From contig NZ_QKYW01000008.1 of NCBI RefSeq assembly GCF_003253735.1, positions 161,927 to 225,926 of the forward strand: a DNA stretch of 64,000 nt, read 5' to 3'. Position 1 is the stretch's first letter. Each line of letters opens with the position of its first letter. Made by a program: the position numbers and the translations under genes. This DNA comes from Pseudomonas sp. URMO17WK12:I2 (GTDB lineage Bacteria > Pseudomonadota > Gammaproteobacteria > Pseudomonadales > Pseudomonadaceae). The notes under the pieces are model-generated. The model saw nothing but the letters and a program-made list of their open reading frames with translations, ran no database searches and was not told the DNA's origin. Of this stretch, positions 52,884 to 60,528 are shown in pieces.

Positions 52884-54380
52884 TCACTTCAGGGTGATGG
52901 TGGTGTTCACCGCGCCGCCGACGTCACTCTCGTCAAACCAGCGTTGGGTCACGGTCTTGGTCTGGGTATAGAACTGCACCACCTGTTTGCCGTACGGGCC
53001 GAGGTCGCCGAGTTTCGAGGCCCGCGAGCCGGTGAACGAGAACATCGGTACCGGGACCGGAATCGGTACGTTGATGCCCACCTGGCCAACGTCGATCTCC
53101 TCCTGGAAGTGCCGGGCGGCGGCGCCAGAACGGGTGAAGATCGCCGTGCCGTTGCCATTGGGGTTGGCGTTGATCAGCGCGATGGCCTCGTCCAGGGTGG
53201 CAGCGTGCACCACGCACAGCACTGGGCCGAAGATTTCCTCGCGGTAGATGCTCATCTGCGGCCTCACCCCATCGAAGATGGTCGGCCCGACGAAGTTGCC
53301 GTGCTCGTAGCCGGCCACCGCCGGGTTACGGCCATCGAGCACCAGGCGGGCGCCTTCGCTCTTGCCGCGTTCGATCAGGCCGCTGACCCGGTCCAGTGCA
53401 GCGCAGGAGATCAGCGGGCCGACATCGGTGCCGCTCTCCATGCCGCCGCCCACCTTGAGGGTCTCGGCCTTGGCCACCAGGTCCGGCAGCCAGCCCTGGG
53501 CCTCGCCGACCAGAATTACCACCGACAGTGCCATGCAGCGCTGCCCGGCAGCGCCGAACGCGGCGCCGGCCAGGTTGTTCAGGGTCTGTTCCTTGTGGGC
53601 ATCGGGCAGCACGATGGCATGGTTCTTCGCGCCCATCATGCATTGCACGCGTTTGCCGGCCTGGCTGGCGCGGTTGTAAACGTGGGTGCCGATCCGCGTC
53701 GAGCCGACGAAAGACACCGCCTTGATGTCAGGGTGATCGCAGATCGCGTTCACCGCCGCTTCGCCGCCGTGCACCACATTGAGCACGCCAGGCGGTACGC
53801 CGGCTTCCAGCGCCAGTTCACACAGACGCATGGTCACCATCGGGTCCTGCTCCGAAGGTTTCAACACGAAGGTGTTACCGGTAGCGATGGCCATCGGGAA
53901 CATCCACAGCGGGATCATTGCCGGGAAATTGAAGGGGGTGATACCGGCGCACACGCCCAGCGGTTGCAACAGGGTGTAGGTGTCGACCCCGCCGGCCACG
54001 TTGTTGGCCAGCTCACCCAGTTGCAGGTTGCCGATGCCGGCGGCATGTTCCACCACCTCAAGGCCACGGAACACATCGCCCTCGGCGTCGGCGAGGGTCT
54101 TGCCCTGTTCGGCGGTAAGAATGGCCGCCAGCTCTTTCATGTTTTCGCGGATCAACTGCTGGTACTTGAGAAAGATCCGCGCGCGGGCGCCGATCGGTGT
54201 CTTGCGCCAGGTCTTGAAGGCCTGGCTGGCGCTGGCCACGGCGGCGTCGATTTCTTCTCCGGTGGCGAATGGCACGCGAGCCAGCACTTCCTGGGTGGCC
54301 GGGTTGACGACGTCGCGCCATTGCTCGGTGCGTGACTCGACGAGCTCGCCGTTGATCAGCAGTTTCACGGTAGTGGTCAT
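52884..54380 (-). CDS. mmsA: methylmalonate-semialdehyde dehydrogenase (CoA-acylating)
   Basis: A 498-residue aldehyde dehydrogenase. It has PFNFPAMIPLWMFP (oxyanion Asn151) and the catalytic Cys282 in FGAAGQRCMALSV, the form typical of the CoA-dependent MMSDH branch. It converts methylmalonate semialdehyde to propionyl-CoA in valine catabolism. The start MTTTVKLLING at 54380 is preceded by AAGGAT. It sits between the MFS gene and mmsB, all on the same strand with short gaps. Confidence 0.95.
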   Translation of the reverse strand: MTTTVKLLINGELVESRTEQWRDVVNPATQEVLARVPFATGEEIDAAVASASQAFKTWRKTPIGARARIFLKYQQLIRENMKELAAILTAEQGKTLADAEGDVFRGLEVVEHAAGIGNLQLGELANNVAGGVDTYTLLQPLGVCAGITPFNFPAMIPLWMFPMAIATGNTFVLKPSEQDPMVTMRLCELALEAGVPPGVLNVVHGGEAAVNAICDHPDIKAVSFVGSTRIGTHVYNRASQAGKRVQCMMGAKNHAIVLPDAHKEQTLNNLAGAAFGAAGQRCMALSVVILVGEAQGWLPDLVAKAETLKVGGGMESGTDVGPLISCAALDRVSGLIERGKSEGARLVLDGRNPAVAGYEHGNFVGPTIFDGVRPQMSIYREEIFGPVLCVVHAATLDEAIALINANPNGNGTAIFTRSGAAARHFQEEIDVGQVGINVPIPVPVPMFSFTGSRASKLGDLGPYGKQVVQFYTQTKTVTQRWFDESDVGGAVNTTITLK

Positions 54381-54402
54381 GGTTCGATCCTTGGTCTGGA
54401 AA

Positions 54403-55755
54403 TCAGCGGGCGCGCAGTGGCGCTTGGCGCGGGTCATTCACTGCGCTGCGTTCAACCGGCACACGGGGCGGGTCACTGCGCATCAGTGCGGTACAGAACA
54501 GCGCGACGATGCCCATGCCGATCAGGTAGGCGATCACGTAGCGCGGGCTGCCGTCGGCGGCAGCCAGCAGGCTGGTGGCGATCATCGGTGCGAAGCCGCC
54601 ACCGAGTACGCCGGCCAGTTGCACCGACAGCGAGATGCCGCTGTAGCGAATCTCGGCCGGGAACTGGCGGGCGAACAACAGCGATTCCGGGGCATACAGA
54701 ATCGGGAACACCACGCCCACCGCCAGCACCATGGCCCACCACACCAGCAGCGGCTCGCGGCTGCCGAGCATGGCGAAGAACGGGTAGACGAAGGCGCACA
54801 GCAACAGCAGCCCGGTGAAGTACAGGCGCTTCTGGCCGACACGATCGGACAGCCAACCGCAGAACGGCATGGTCGCCAGCGACAGCGCAGCACCGGCAGT
54901 GATGGCGTGCAGCACATCGGCCCGGGGGATCTGCAACTGGTTGGCGGCGTAGGCGAGGGCGAAGGTGACCGCCATGTAGAACCAGGCGTTCTCGGCCGTG
55001 CGCGCGCCGATGATGGTCAGGGTGGCGCGCGGGTGTTTACGCACCACCTCCATCAGCGGCAGGTTGACGCGCCGGTTCTGCTGCTTGAGTTTTTCGAAGT
55101 CCGGCGACTCGGCGACCTTCACGCGGATCAGCCAGCCCACTGCCAGCAGCGCCACGCTGGCCAGGAACGGCAGGCGCCAGCCCCAACTGAGCATCTGCTC
55201 CTCGGGCAGCGTGGCGACCGCGCCCATGGCCAGGGTAGAGAGCACCAGGCCCGCGCCAACGCCAGTCTGCGGCAGGCTGCCGTAGAAACCCTTCTTGCCT
55301 TCCGGCGCATGCTCGACGGCCATCAGCACCGCGCCGCCCCATTCACCGCCCACGGCCATGCCCTGCACAAAGCGCATGACCACCAGCAGCGCCGCGGCCC
55401 AGTAGCCGATCTGCTCGTAGGTGGGCAGCAGGCCGATGGCGATGGTCGGGATGCCCATCATCAGCAGGGTGAGCATCAACATCGACTTGCGGCCGATGCG
55501 GTCACCGAAGTGGCCGAAGATGATGCCGCCCAGCGGCCGGCCGATAAAGCCCACCGCGTAGGTAGCGAACGCCGCCAGCACGCCGGTGATCGGGTCGAGG
55601 GTGGGGAAGAACAGCTTGTTGAAGACCAGCGCGGCGGCGGTGCCGTAGAGAAAGAAGTCGTACCACTCGATGGTGGTGCCCGCCATGCTGGCCAGGCCTG
55701 CGATGCGATAGTGCTTACGGCCGGCAGTCGGCCCTTGTGCATTGGAATCGTTCAT
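54403..55755 (-). CDS. MFS transporter of the metabolite:H+ symporter (MHS) type
   Basis: A 450-residue protein with twelve membrane helices and the MHS-family signatures GRPLGGIIFGHFGDRIGRK (loop 2-3) and RFVQGMAVGGEWGGAVL (helix 5). Relatives import organic acids such as shikimate, alpha-ketoglutarate or dicarboxylates. Next to mmsAB it may import a branched-chain metabolite such as 3-hydroxyisobutyrate (inference). It lies 22 bp upstream of mmsA, so it is the likely first gene of this operon. A perfect AAAAATAA motif precedes its ribosome site. Confidence 0.9.
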   Translation of the reverse strand: MNDSNAQGPTAGRKHYRIAGLASMAGTTIEWYDFFLYGTAAALVFNKLFFPTLDPITGVLAAFATYAVGFIGRPLGGIIFGHFGDRIGRKSMLMLTLLMMGIPTIAIGLLPTYEQIGYWAAALLVVMRFVQGMAVGGEWGGAVLMAVEHAPEGKKGFYGSLPQTGVGAGLVLSTLAMGAVATLPEEQMLSWGWRLPFLASVALLAVGWLIRVKVAESPDFEKLKQQNRRVNLPLMEVVRKHPRATLTIIGARTAENAWFYMAVTFALAYAANQLQIPRADVLHAITAGAALSLATMPFCGWLSDRVGQKRLYFTGLLLLCAFVYPFFAMLGSREPLLVWWAMVLAVGVVFPILYAPESLLFARQFPAEIRYSGISLSVQLAGVLGGGFAPMIATSLLAAADGSPRYVIAYLIGMGIVALFCTALMRSDPPRVPVERSAVNDPRQAPLRAR

Positions 55756-55768
55756 GAGTTGCCTGCTG

Positions 55769-55776
55769 TTATTTTT
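55769..55776 (-). promoter_or_regulatory. putative Hfq/Crc target site before the MFS gene
   Basis: On the minus strand AAAAATAA, a perfect match to AAnAAnAA, lies just upstream of the CAGG ribosome site of the MFS-mmsA-mmsB operon. This is where catabolite-repression sites occur in pseudomonads. Confidence 0.4.
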
Positions 55777-55808
55777 GTCGTAGGAACTTGGAACTGTCTG
55801 CAGCTGGA

Positions 55809-55821
55809 ATGCGCTGCGCAT
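55809..55821. promoter_or_regulatory. palindrome in the MFS-lysR intergenic region
   Basis: ATGCGC-T-GCGCAT is a perfect 13-bp palindrome between the divergent transporter and LysR genes. It is a candidate LysR-family operator, though its spacing does not fit T-N11-A exactly. Confidence 0.35.
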
Positions 55822-55876
55822 CTGAAGTATAGGTATGCAAACTTTCCGATGGATCGCTTAAAAAGACAGGTTCGTT

Positions 55877-56821
55877 ATGCAAAAAAGCATGATGTCCGCC
55901 GGCCAGATGAATTGGGACGACCTCAAGTTCTTCCTCGAAGTCGCCCGTACCCGAACCGCCAGCAGCGCGGCCCGGCGCCTGGGCGTGGACTACACCACGG
56001 TGTCGCGGCGTATCGGCGCCTTGGAGAAGGCGCTGGGTACCCTGTTGTTCGAGCGCTCGCGGGCCAGCGGCTTCGTGCTGACCACGGAGGGGCAGCACCT
56101 CCTGGGCTACGCCGAGGCGCTGGAAAGCACCCTGCAAACGGCTTGCGAACAGGTGTCGGGCGCCAGCCTGGCGCTTTCCGGCCACGTGCGCATCGGCTCG
56201 ACCGAGGGCTTTGGCAGCTACTTCGTGGCGCCCCAGCTCGGCGGCTTTCAGGACATTTACCCGAACATCGCCATCGACCTGCTGCCGGTACCGCACTTCA
56301 TCAGCCTGTCGCGGCGCGAGGCGGATATCGCCATCACCTTGGAACGCCCGGAGCGCGGGCCTTATGTCTGTTCCAGACTGTGCGACTATGCCCTGAAGCT
56401 CTATGCGACGCCCGGGTACCTGCACAAGCACCCGCCGATCCACGGCGTGGACGACCTGAGCCGGCACTCGTTCATCACTTACGTCGATGATCTGGCATTC
56501 AGCCCGGAGCTCCTGTATCTGGAAAGCATCGTGCCCAATGCCAGCAGCGCGCTGCGCAGCACCAGCGTGGTGGCCCAGTACCTGGCGACCTTGCAGGGTA
56601 GGGCGCTGGCGATACTGCCGTGCTTTCTGGCCGGCCCGGATGCCCGGCTGGTCGAGGTGCTGGCGGATGAGGTAAAGGTCACCCGGCAGTTCTGGCTCTA
56701 TTACCGCGAGGATCTGCGCAAGCTCAAACGCATCACCCTGGTGGCCGATTACCTGCGTGCCTGCGCCGAACGCAATCGTGCATTTCTGCTTGGTGATACC
56801 GCCGAGATGGTGATTGTGTGA
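55877..56821 (+). CDS. LysR-family transcriptional regulator
   Basis: A 314-residue protein. The N-terminal winged helix-turn-helix (WDDLKFFLEVARTRTASSAARRLGVDYTTVSRRI, in pieces, ~12-45) is typical of LysR proteins. The C-terminal effector-binding domain runs from ~95 on. It is divergent from the MFS-mmsA-mmsB operon (gap 121 bp) and probably controls it, which differs from P. aeruginosa where mmsAB are under the AraC-type MmsR. An internal ATG (MNWDDLKFFL, 55907) is an alternative start. Confidence 0.92.
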   Translation: MQKSMMSAGQMNWDDLKFFLEVARTRTASSAARRLGVDYTTVSRRIGALEKALGTLLFERSRASGFVLTTEGQHLLGYAEALESTLQTACEQVSGASLALSGHVRIGSTEGFGSYFVAPQLGGFQDIYPNIAIDLLPVPHFISLSRREADIAITLERPERGPYVCSRLCDYALKLYATPGYLHKHPPIHGVDDLSRHSFITYVDDLAFSPELLYLESIVPNASSALRSTSVVAQYLATLQGRALAILPCFLAGPDARLVEVLADEVKVTRQFWLYYREDLRKLKRITLVADYLRACAERNRAFLLGDTAEMVIV

Positions 56822-56888
56822 CTGATTTGCCCATGGCGGTCACGCGCGGCGCGGGCGATACTGCGGCCCATTGCCAGGAGGCCATGCC

Positions 56889-57395
56889 ATGTCCACAGAA
56901 AATGCCCAATTGATCACCCGTTTCTACGAGGCATTCCAGCGCCTCGACGCCGAGGCGATGGCGCGCTGCTACGCGCCGGACGTGCGTTTCAGCGACCCGG
57001 CCTTCGGCGAATTGAACGGCGATGATGCTCGCGACATGTGGCGCATGCTCACCTCCCGCGCCAAGAAGTTCTCCCTGACCTTCAGCGATGTACAGGCCGA
57101 TGCCAGCGGCGGTAGCGCCAACTGGGTGGCCACCTACCTGTTCCCGCAGACCGGGCGCACCGTGGTCAACCGCATCCACGCCTCGTTCGTGATTCGTGAC
57201 GGGCTGATCGTCGAGCACCGCGACCACTTCGACATGTGGCGCTGGGCCGCTCAGGCACTGGGCTTCCAGGGCATGCTGATCGGCTGGACGCCGCTGCTCA
57301 AGAACACCGTGCGCAAGCAGGCGCGAGGCGGTTTGCGGCAGTTCCAGGCCGCCCGTGCGTCAGACGAGAAGCACGGCGGAGAAGCGCGCGGCTGA
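56889..57395 (+). CDS. SnoaL/NTF2-like protein
   Basis: A 168-residue protein with one NTF2-fold domain (~5-125: LITRFYEAFQRLDAEAMARCYAPDVRFSDPAFG, in part, and IRDGLIVEHRDHFDMWRW). A basic C-terminal tail follows. SnoaL-like proteins are small binding proteins or isomerases, and the ligand cannot be inferred. The ATG at 56889 has AGGAGG 8 bp upstream. Confidence 0.85.
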   Translation: MSTENAQLITRFYEAFQRLDAEAMARCYAPDVRFSDPAFGELNGDDARDMWRMLTSRAKKFSLTFSDVQADASGGSANWVATYLFPQTGRTVVNRIHASFVIRDGLIVEHRDHFDMWRWAAQALGFQGMLIGWTPLLKNTVRKQARGGLRQFQAARASDEKHGGEARG

Positions 57396-57499
57396 ACGGA
57401 GTGGTACGCTCTCCGGTCAGAAGTTCATCGATGAATGGCCGAGTGCATGTAAAGCCTTCGTTCACCGACTGAAAGCCCGTCCGCCAGAGTATTTCGATC

Positions 57500-58210
57500 A
57501 TGAGTGTTATGTCCCTATCCCCCCGTAAAGCCAAGGCCTGGAGTGTGCACGCGGTAACCGCGAGCGGAGTCATCCTCGGTATGCTGGCGCTGCTTGCATT
57601 GATCGAGGGGCGGGCGGAAAGCTGCCTGATGTGGCTGGGCCTGGCGCTGCTGGTCGATGGCCTGGACGGTACCCTGGCGCGCAAATACGACGTCAAGGTG
57701 GTGCTGCCGCATTTCGACGGCTCCACCCTCGACCTGGTGATCGACTACCTCACCTACGTGTTCATCCCGGCGATCTTCGTCTATCGCTTCATTCCGCTGC
57801 CTGAGTACACGCTGCTGCTGTCGGTGGGCATCATCCTGCTGTCGTCGCTGTTCTGCTTCTGCAACGTCAACATGAAGAGCAAGGACAACTACTTCGTCGG
57901 CTTCCCGGCGGCGTGGAACGTGGTGGTGGTGTACCTCTACCTGCTGGACTTCGAGCCCTGGGTCACCTTCGCGGTGATCATGGTGCTGGCCGGCCTGACC
58001 CTGACCCGCATGAAGTTCCTGCACCCGTTCCGGGTCAAGCAGTTCATGCCGCTGAACATCGCCGTGACCATGGTGTGGATGTTCGCCTGCGCCGGGCTGA
58101 TCCTGCAGTTCCCGGCGCAGCCGGTGTGGCTGCTGGTGCTGTGGGGCCTGTCCTCGGCGTACTTCGTGGGTATGTGCGTGTGGCGCTCGGCCCGTGAGTG
58201 GCTCGCCTGA
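57500..58210 (+). CDS. pcs: phosphatidylcholine synthase
   Basis: A 236-residue CDP-alcohol phosphotransferase with about eight membrane helices and the motif DGLDGTLARKYDVK...FDGSTLDLVIDY, the Pcs form of the family signature. It condenses choline directly with CDP-diacylglycerol to make phosphatidylcholine in the inner membrane. The protein matches Pcs from other pseudomonads in length and in the conserved FCNVNMKSKDNYFVGFPAAWN stretch (quoted in part: DNYFVGFPAAWN). The GIY-YIG gene follows by 7 bp. Confidence 0.95.
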   Translation: MSVMSLSPRKAKAWSVHAVTASGVILGMLALLALIEGRAESCLMWLGLALLVDGLDGTLARKYDVKVVLPHFDGSTLDLVIDYLTYVFIPAIFVYRFIPLPEYTLLLSVGIILLSSLFCFCNVNMKSKDNYFVGFPAAWNVVVVYLYLLDFEPWVTFAVIMVLAGLTLTRMKFLHPFRVKQFMPLNIAVTMVWMFACAGLILQFPAQPVWLLVLWGLSSAYFVGMCVWRSAREWLA

Positions 58211-58217
58211 TCGAGCG

Positions 58218-58517
58218 ATGAGCGTCAGCGCCGACAAACCCTGGTTCGTCTATCTCGTGCGCGCCGCCAATGGCGCGCTCTACTGCGGCATCAGCGATGA
58301 TCCGCAGCGGCGGTTTGCCCAGCACCAGTGTGGCAAGGGCGCCCGCTTCTTCTTCTCCAGCCCGGCAGTGGCCCTGGTGTACAGCGAAAGCTGTAGCGGC
58401 AAGGGCGATGCCTTGCGCCGTGAGCGGGCGATCAAACGGCTAGGCAAGGGCGCCAAGGAGGCCCTGGTGGCCACTGGCAGCCTGATGCATGTGCTTGATG
58501 AGCTGCCATCACGCTGA
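58218..58517 (+). CDS. GIY-YIG domain protein (YhbQ-like)
   Basis: A 99-residue protein consisting of a GIY-YIG fold: WFVYLVRAANGALYCGISDD carries the paired motifs (VYL...YCGI), followed by RRFAQHQCGKGARF and a conserved Glu near residue 72. These small proteins resemble YhbQ, which has DNA-cleaving activity on damaged DNA in vitro. The start MSVSADKPW at 58218 lies 7 bp after pcs, suggesting co-transcription. Confidence 0.88.
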   Translation: MSVSADKPWFVYLVRAANGALYCGISDDPQRRFAQHQCGKGARFFFSSPAVALVYSESCSGKGDALRRERAIKRLGKGAKEALVATGSLMHVLDELPSR

Positions 58518-58570
58518 GCGAGCGCAGGCTGGGGTAAGCTGCGAGACCAATCCGTCCACGGAGGTCTCCC

Positions 58571-59506
58571 ATGTCTGAGTTGATCCTGCACCACTATCCC
58601 ACATCGCCTTTCGCCGAAAAGGCCCGCCTGTTGCTGGGCTTCAAGGATCTGGCCTGGCGCTCGGTGCAGATTCCGCCGGTGATGCCCAAACCGGACCTCA
58701 CCGCGCTGACCGGTGGCTACCGCAAGACGCCGGTGCTGCAGATCGGTGCAGACATCTATTGCGACACTGCCCTGATCGCCCGCCGCCTGGAGGCGTATCA
58801 GCCGCAGCCTGCCTTGTTGCCAGGCGCCCAGGCATTCGCCATTGCCACCTTCGCCCAGTGGGCCGACTCGGTGGTGTTCCAGCATGCGGTAAGCCTGGTG
58901 TTCCAGCCCGAATCCATCGCCGTACGGTTCGCCAAGGCGCCGCCGGAATTCTTGCAGACCTTTATCGCCGACCGCAGCAAGCTGTTCTCGGGCGGCCAGG
59001 CCAGCCGGCTGCCGGCCGAGCAAGCCAAACACCAGTGGCCGGTGTTCATGGCGCGGCTGCAGGCGCAACTGGAGGGCAGCGGTGGCCAGTATCTGTTCGG
59101 TGAGCCGAGCCTGGCCGATATCGCCATGGCGCATCCGTTGTGGTTCCTGCGCGCAACGCCGGTGACCTCGCCACTGGTCGATGGCTACCCGGCGGTGGTC
59201 GCCTGGCTGGATCGGGTGCTGGCATTTGGGCACGGCAAGTCCGAGGAGATCAGTGGTGACGCTGCGATCGACGTGGCGCGCACGGCCACGCCTGCGCCGC
59301 TGCCCGCTGAGGTGTTCAGTGAGCCGAATGGCTTCGCTGCCGGCCAGCGCGTGGCGATTTCGGCTATCGACTATGGCGTGGAAGCGGTCGAGGGTGAACT
59401 GCTGTTCGCGGGCGCCGAGGAGCTGATCCTGCGCCGTGAAGATGACCGCGCCGGTATCGTACATGTGCATTTCCCGCGGCTCGGGTTTCGTATCGAGGCG
59501 CGTTGA
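58571..59506 (+). CDS. glutathione S-transferase family protein with C-terminal extension
   Basis: A 311-residue protein. The N-terminal thioredoxin-like domain (~1-78; ILHHYPTSPFAEKARLLLGF and the cis-Pro TPVLQIG) and the helical GST C-terminal domain (~85-215) are followed by an extra ~95-residue domain (~216-311) unusual for standard GSTs. No Ser or Cys is obvious at the classical catalytic site beyond Tyr9/Ser12. The function could be a thiol transferase. An ACGGAGGT ribosome site precedes the ATG. Confidence 0.88.
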   Translation: MSELILHHYPTSPFAEKARLLLGFKDLAWRSVQIPPVMPKPDLTALTGGYRKTPVLQIGADIYCDTALIARRLEAYQPQPALLPGAQAFAIATFAQWADSVVFQHAVSLVFQPESIAVRFAKAPPEFLQTFIADRSKLFSGGQASRLPAEQAKHQWPVFMARLQAQLEGSGGQYLFGEPSLADIAMAHPLWFLRATPVTSPLVDGYPAVVAWLDRVLAFGHGKSEEISGDAAIDVARTATPAPLPAEVFSEPNGFAAGQRVAISAIDYGVEAVEGELLFAGAEELILRREDDRAGIVHVHFPRLGFRIEAR

Positions 59507-59524
59507 GCTCAATAAAGATCACGG

Positions 59525-59568
59525 CTAAAGCCGCTCCCACAAAGGCACCAACCGTGGGAGCGGCTTCA
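59525..59568. repeat. REP-type palindrome (GCCGCTCCCAC core)
   Basis: CTAAAGCCGCTCCCACA, a 12-nt loop and GTGGGAGCGGCTTCAG form a typical Pseudomonas REP-like hairpin just after the GST gene. Confidence 0.75.
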
Positions 59569-59572
59569 GAGG

Positions 59573-59633
59573 TAGGCCGTAGGATGGGTGGAACCCATCA
59601 ATGGCCGATGGGTTTCACCCATCCTACGGCCTA
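59573..59633. repeat. 61-bp near-perfect palindrome
   Basis: TAGGCCGTAGGATGGGTG and CACCCATCCTACGGCCTA are exact reverse complements. The inner arms AACCCATC/GATGGGTT also pair, with one mismatch pair between them and a 7-nt centre. It lies between convergent gene ends and could act as a bidirectional terminator. Confidence 0.75.
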
Positions 59634-59642
59634 GTTCGCTCT

Positions 59643-59692
59643 TGTGGGAACGGGCCATGCCCGTGATTCGCGGGCATGGCCCGCTCCCACAA
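59643..59692. repeat. REP-like palindromic element
   Basis: TGTGGGAACGGGCCATGCCC and GGGCATGGCCCGCTCCCACA are imperfect inverted repeats of the same family as 17354-17421 and 28474-28537. It ends 18 bp before the eutC stop. Confidence 0.75.
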
Positions 59693-59709
59693 GTACTGCG
59701 CGATTATCT

Positions 59710-60519
59710 CTATCGCTTATCCGGCAGCAAGAAATTCCCCGGCCCTGCATCTTCCAGGGTCGGCACTTCGGCTTCGTCCTTCAGGTCGACGCCCGAGAGC
59801 TGGCGGCGGCAGGCTTCGCGCATCAGGTACATCAGGCGGAAGGTCGCCATGCCGTAGCTCAGGCCTTCCAGTCGCACGTTGGAGATGCAGTTGCGGTAGG
59901 CGTCGTTGAGGCCGACCCGCGGCGCGTAGGTGAAGTACAGGCCCAGGCTGTCCGGCGAACTGAGTCCCGGGCGTTCGCCGATCAGGATCACCGTCATCTT
60001 GGCGCCCAGGCGCTCGCCCACCTCGTCAGCGATGGCGACCCGGCCCTGCTGCACCAGGGTGATGGGTGCCAGTTTCCAGCCTTCCTCGCTCACCTGCTCC
60101 AGCAATTTTTCCAGAAACGGCAGGCTGTGGCGGCGCACGGCCAGGGACGACAAACCATCGGCAATCACGATGGCCAGGTCATAGCCACGGCCTTTTTCCT
60201 TCGCGTAATCATCCAGCGCGCTGGCCGACTCTTCGTTCAGGCGCCGGCCCAGGTCCGGGCGCTGCAGGTAGGTATGCCGGTCGGCTGCGGCGCTGTGCAG
60301 CAGCAGGGTATCCAGGCCGCGGCCCTGCAGCTCTTCGCACAGGCCTTCATGGTCGAAGGGCAGGTGTACGGCATCGCGGGCCTGGGCGTGGGCGAACTGG
60401 AAATCCAGCTGTGCGGCAGTCGGCAGGCTGGTGCCGGCACGGCCCAGGGCGATGCGCGCCGGGGTCAGCTGGCGCAACTGCTGCCAGGGGTTCTCGATGG
60501 CGGGGGACTTATCGGACAT
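59710..60519 (-). CDS. eutC: ethanolamine ammonia-lyase small subunit
   Basis: A 269-residue protein matching EutC: N-terminal NPWQQLRQLTPARIALGRAG, then LDFQFAHAQARDAVH and VIADGLSSLAV. The conserved IGERPGLSSPDSLGLYFTYAPR motif (quoted in two parts) follows. With EutB it forms the coenzyme B12-dependent lyase producing acetaldehyde and ammonia from ethanolamine. It starts 9 bp after eutB. No microcompartment genes are nearby, as is usual in pseudomonads. Confidence 0.96.
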   Translation of the reverse strand: MSDKSPAIENPWQQLRQLTPARIALGRAGTSLPTAAQLDFQFAHAQARDAVHLPFDHEGLCEELQGRGLDTLLLHSAAADRHTYLQRPDLGRRLNEESASALDDYAKEKGRGYDLAIVIADGLSSLAVRRHSLPFLEKLLEQVSEEGWKLAPITLVQQGRVAIADEVGERLGAKMTVILIGERPGLSSPDSLGLYFTYAPRVGLNDAYRNCISNVRLEGLSYGMATFRLMYLMREACRRQLSGVDLKDEAEVPTLEDAGPGNFLLPDKR

Positions 60520-60528
60520 GGCGACCTC

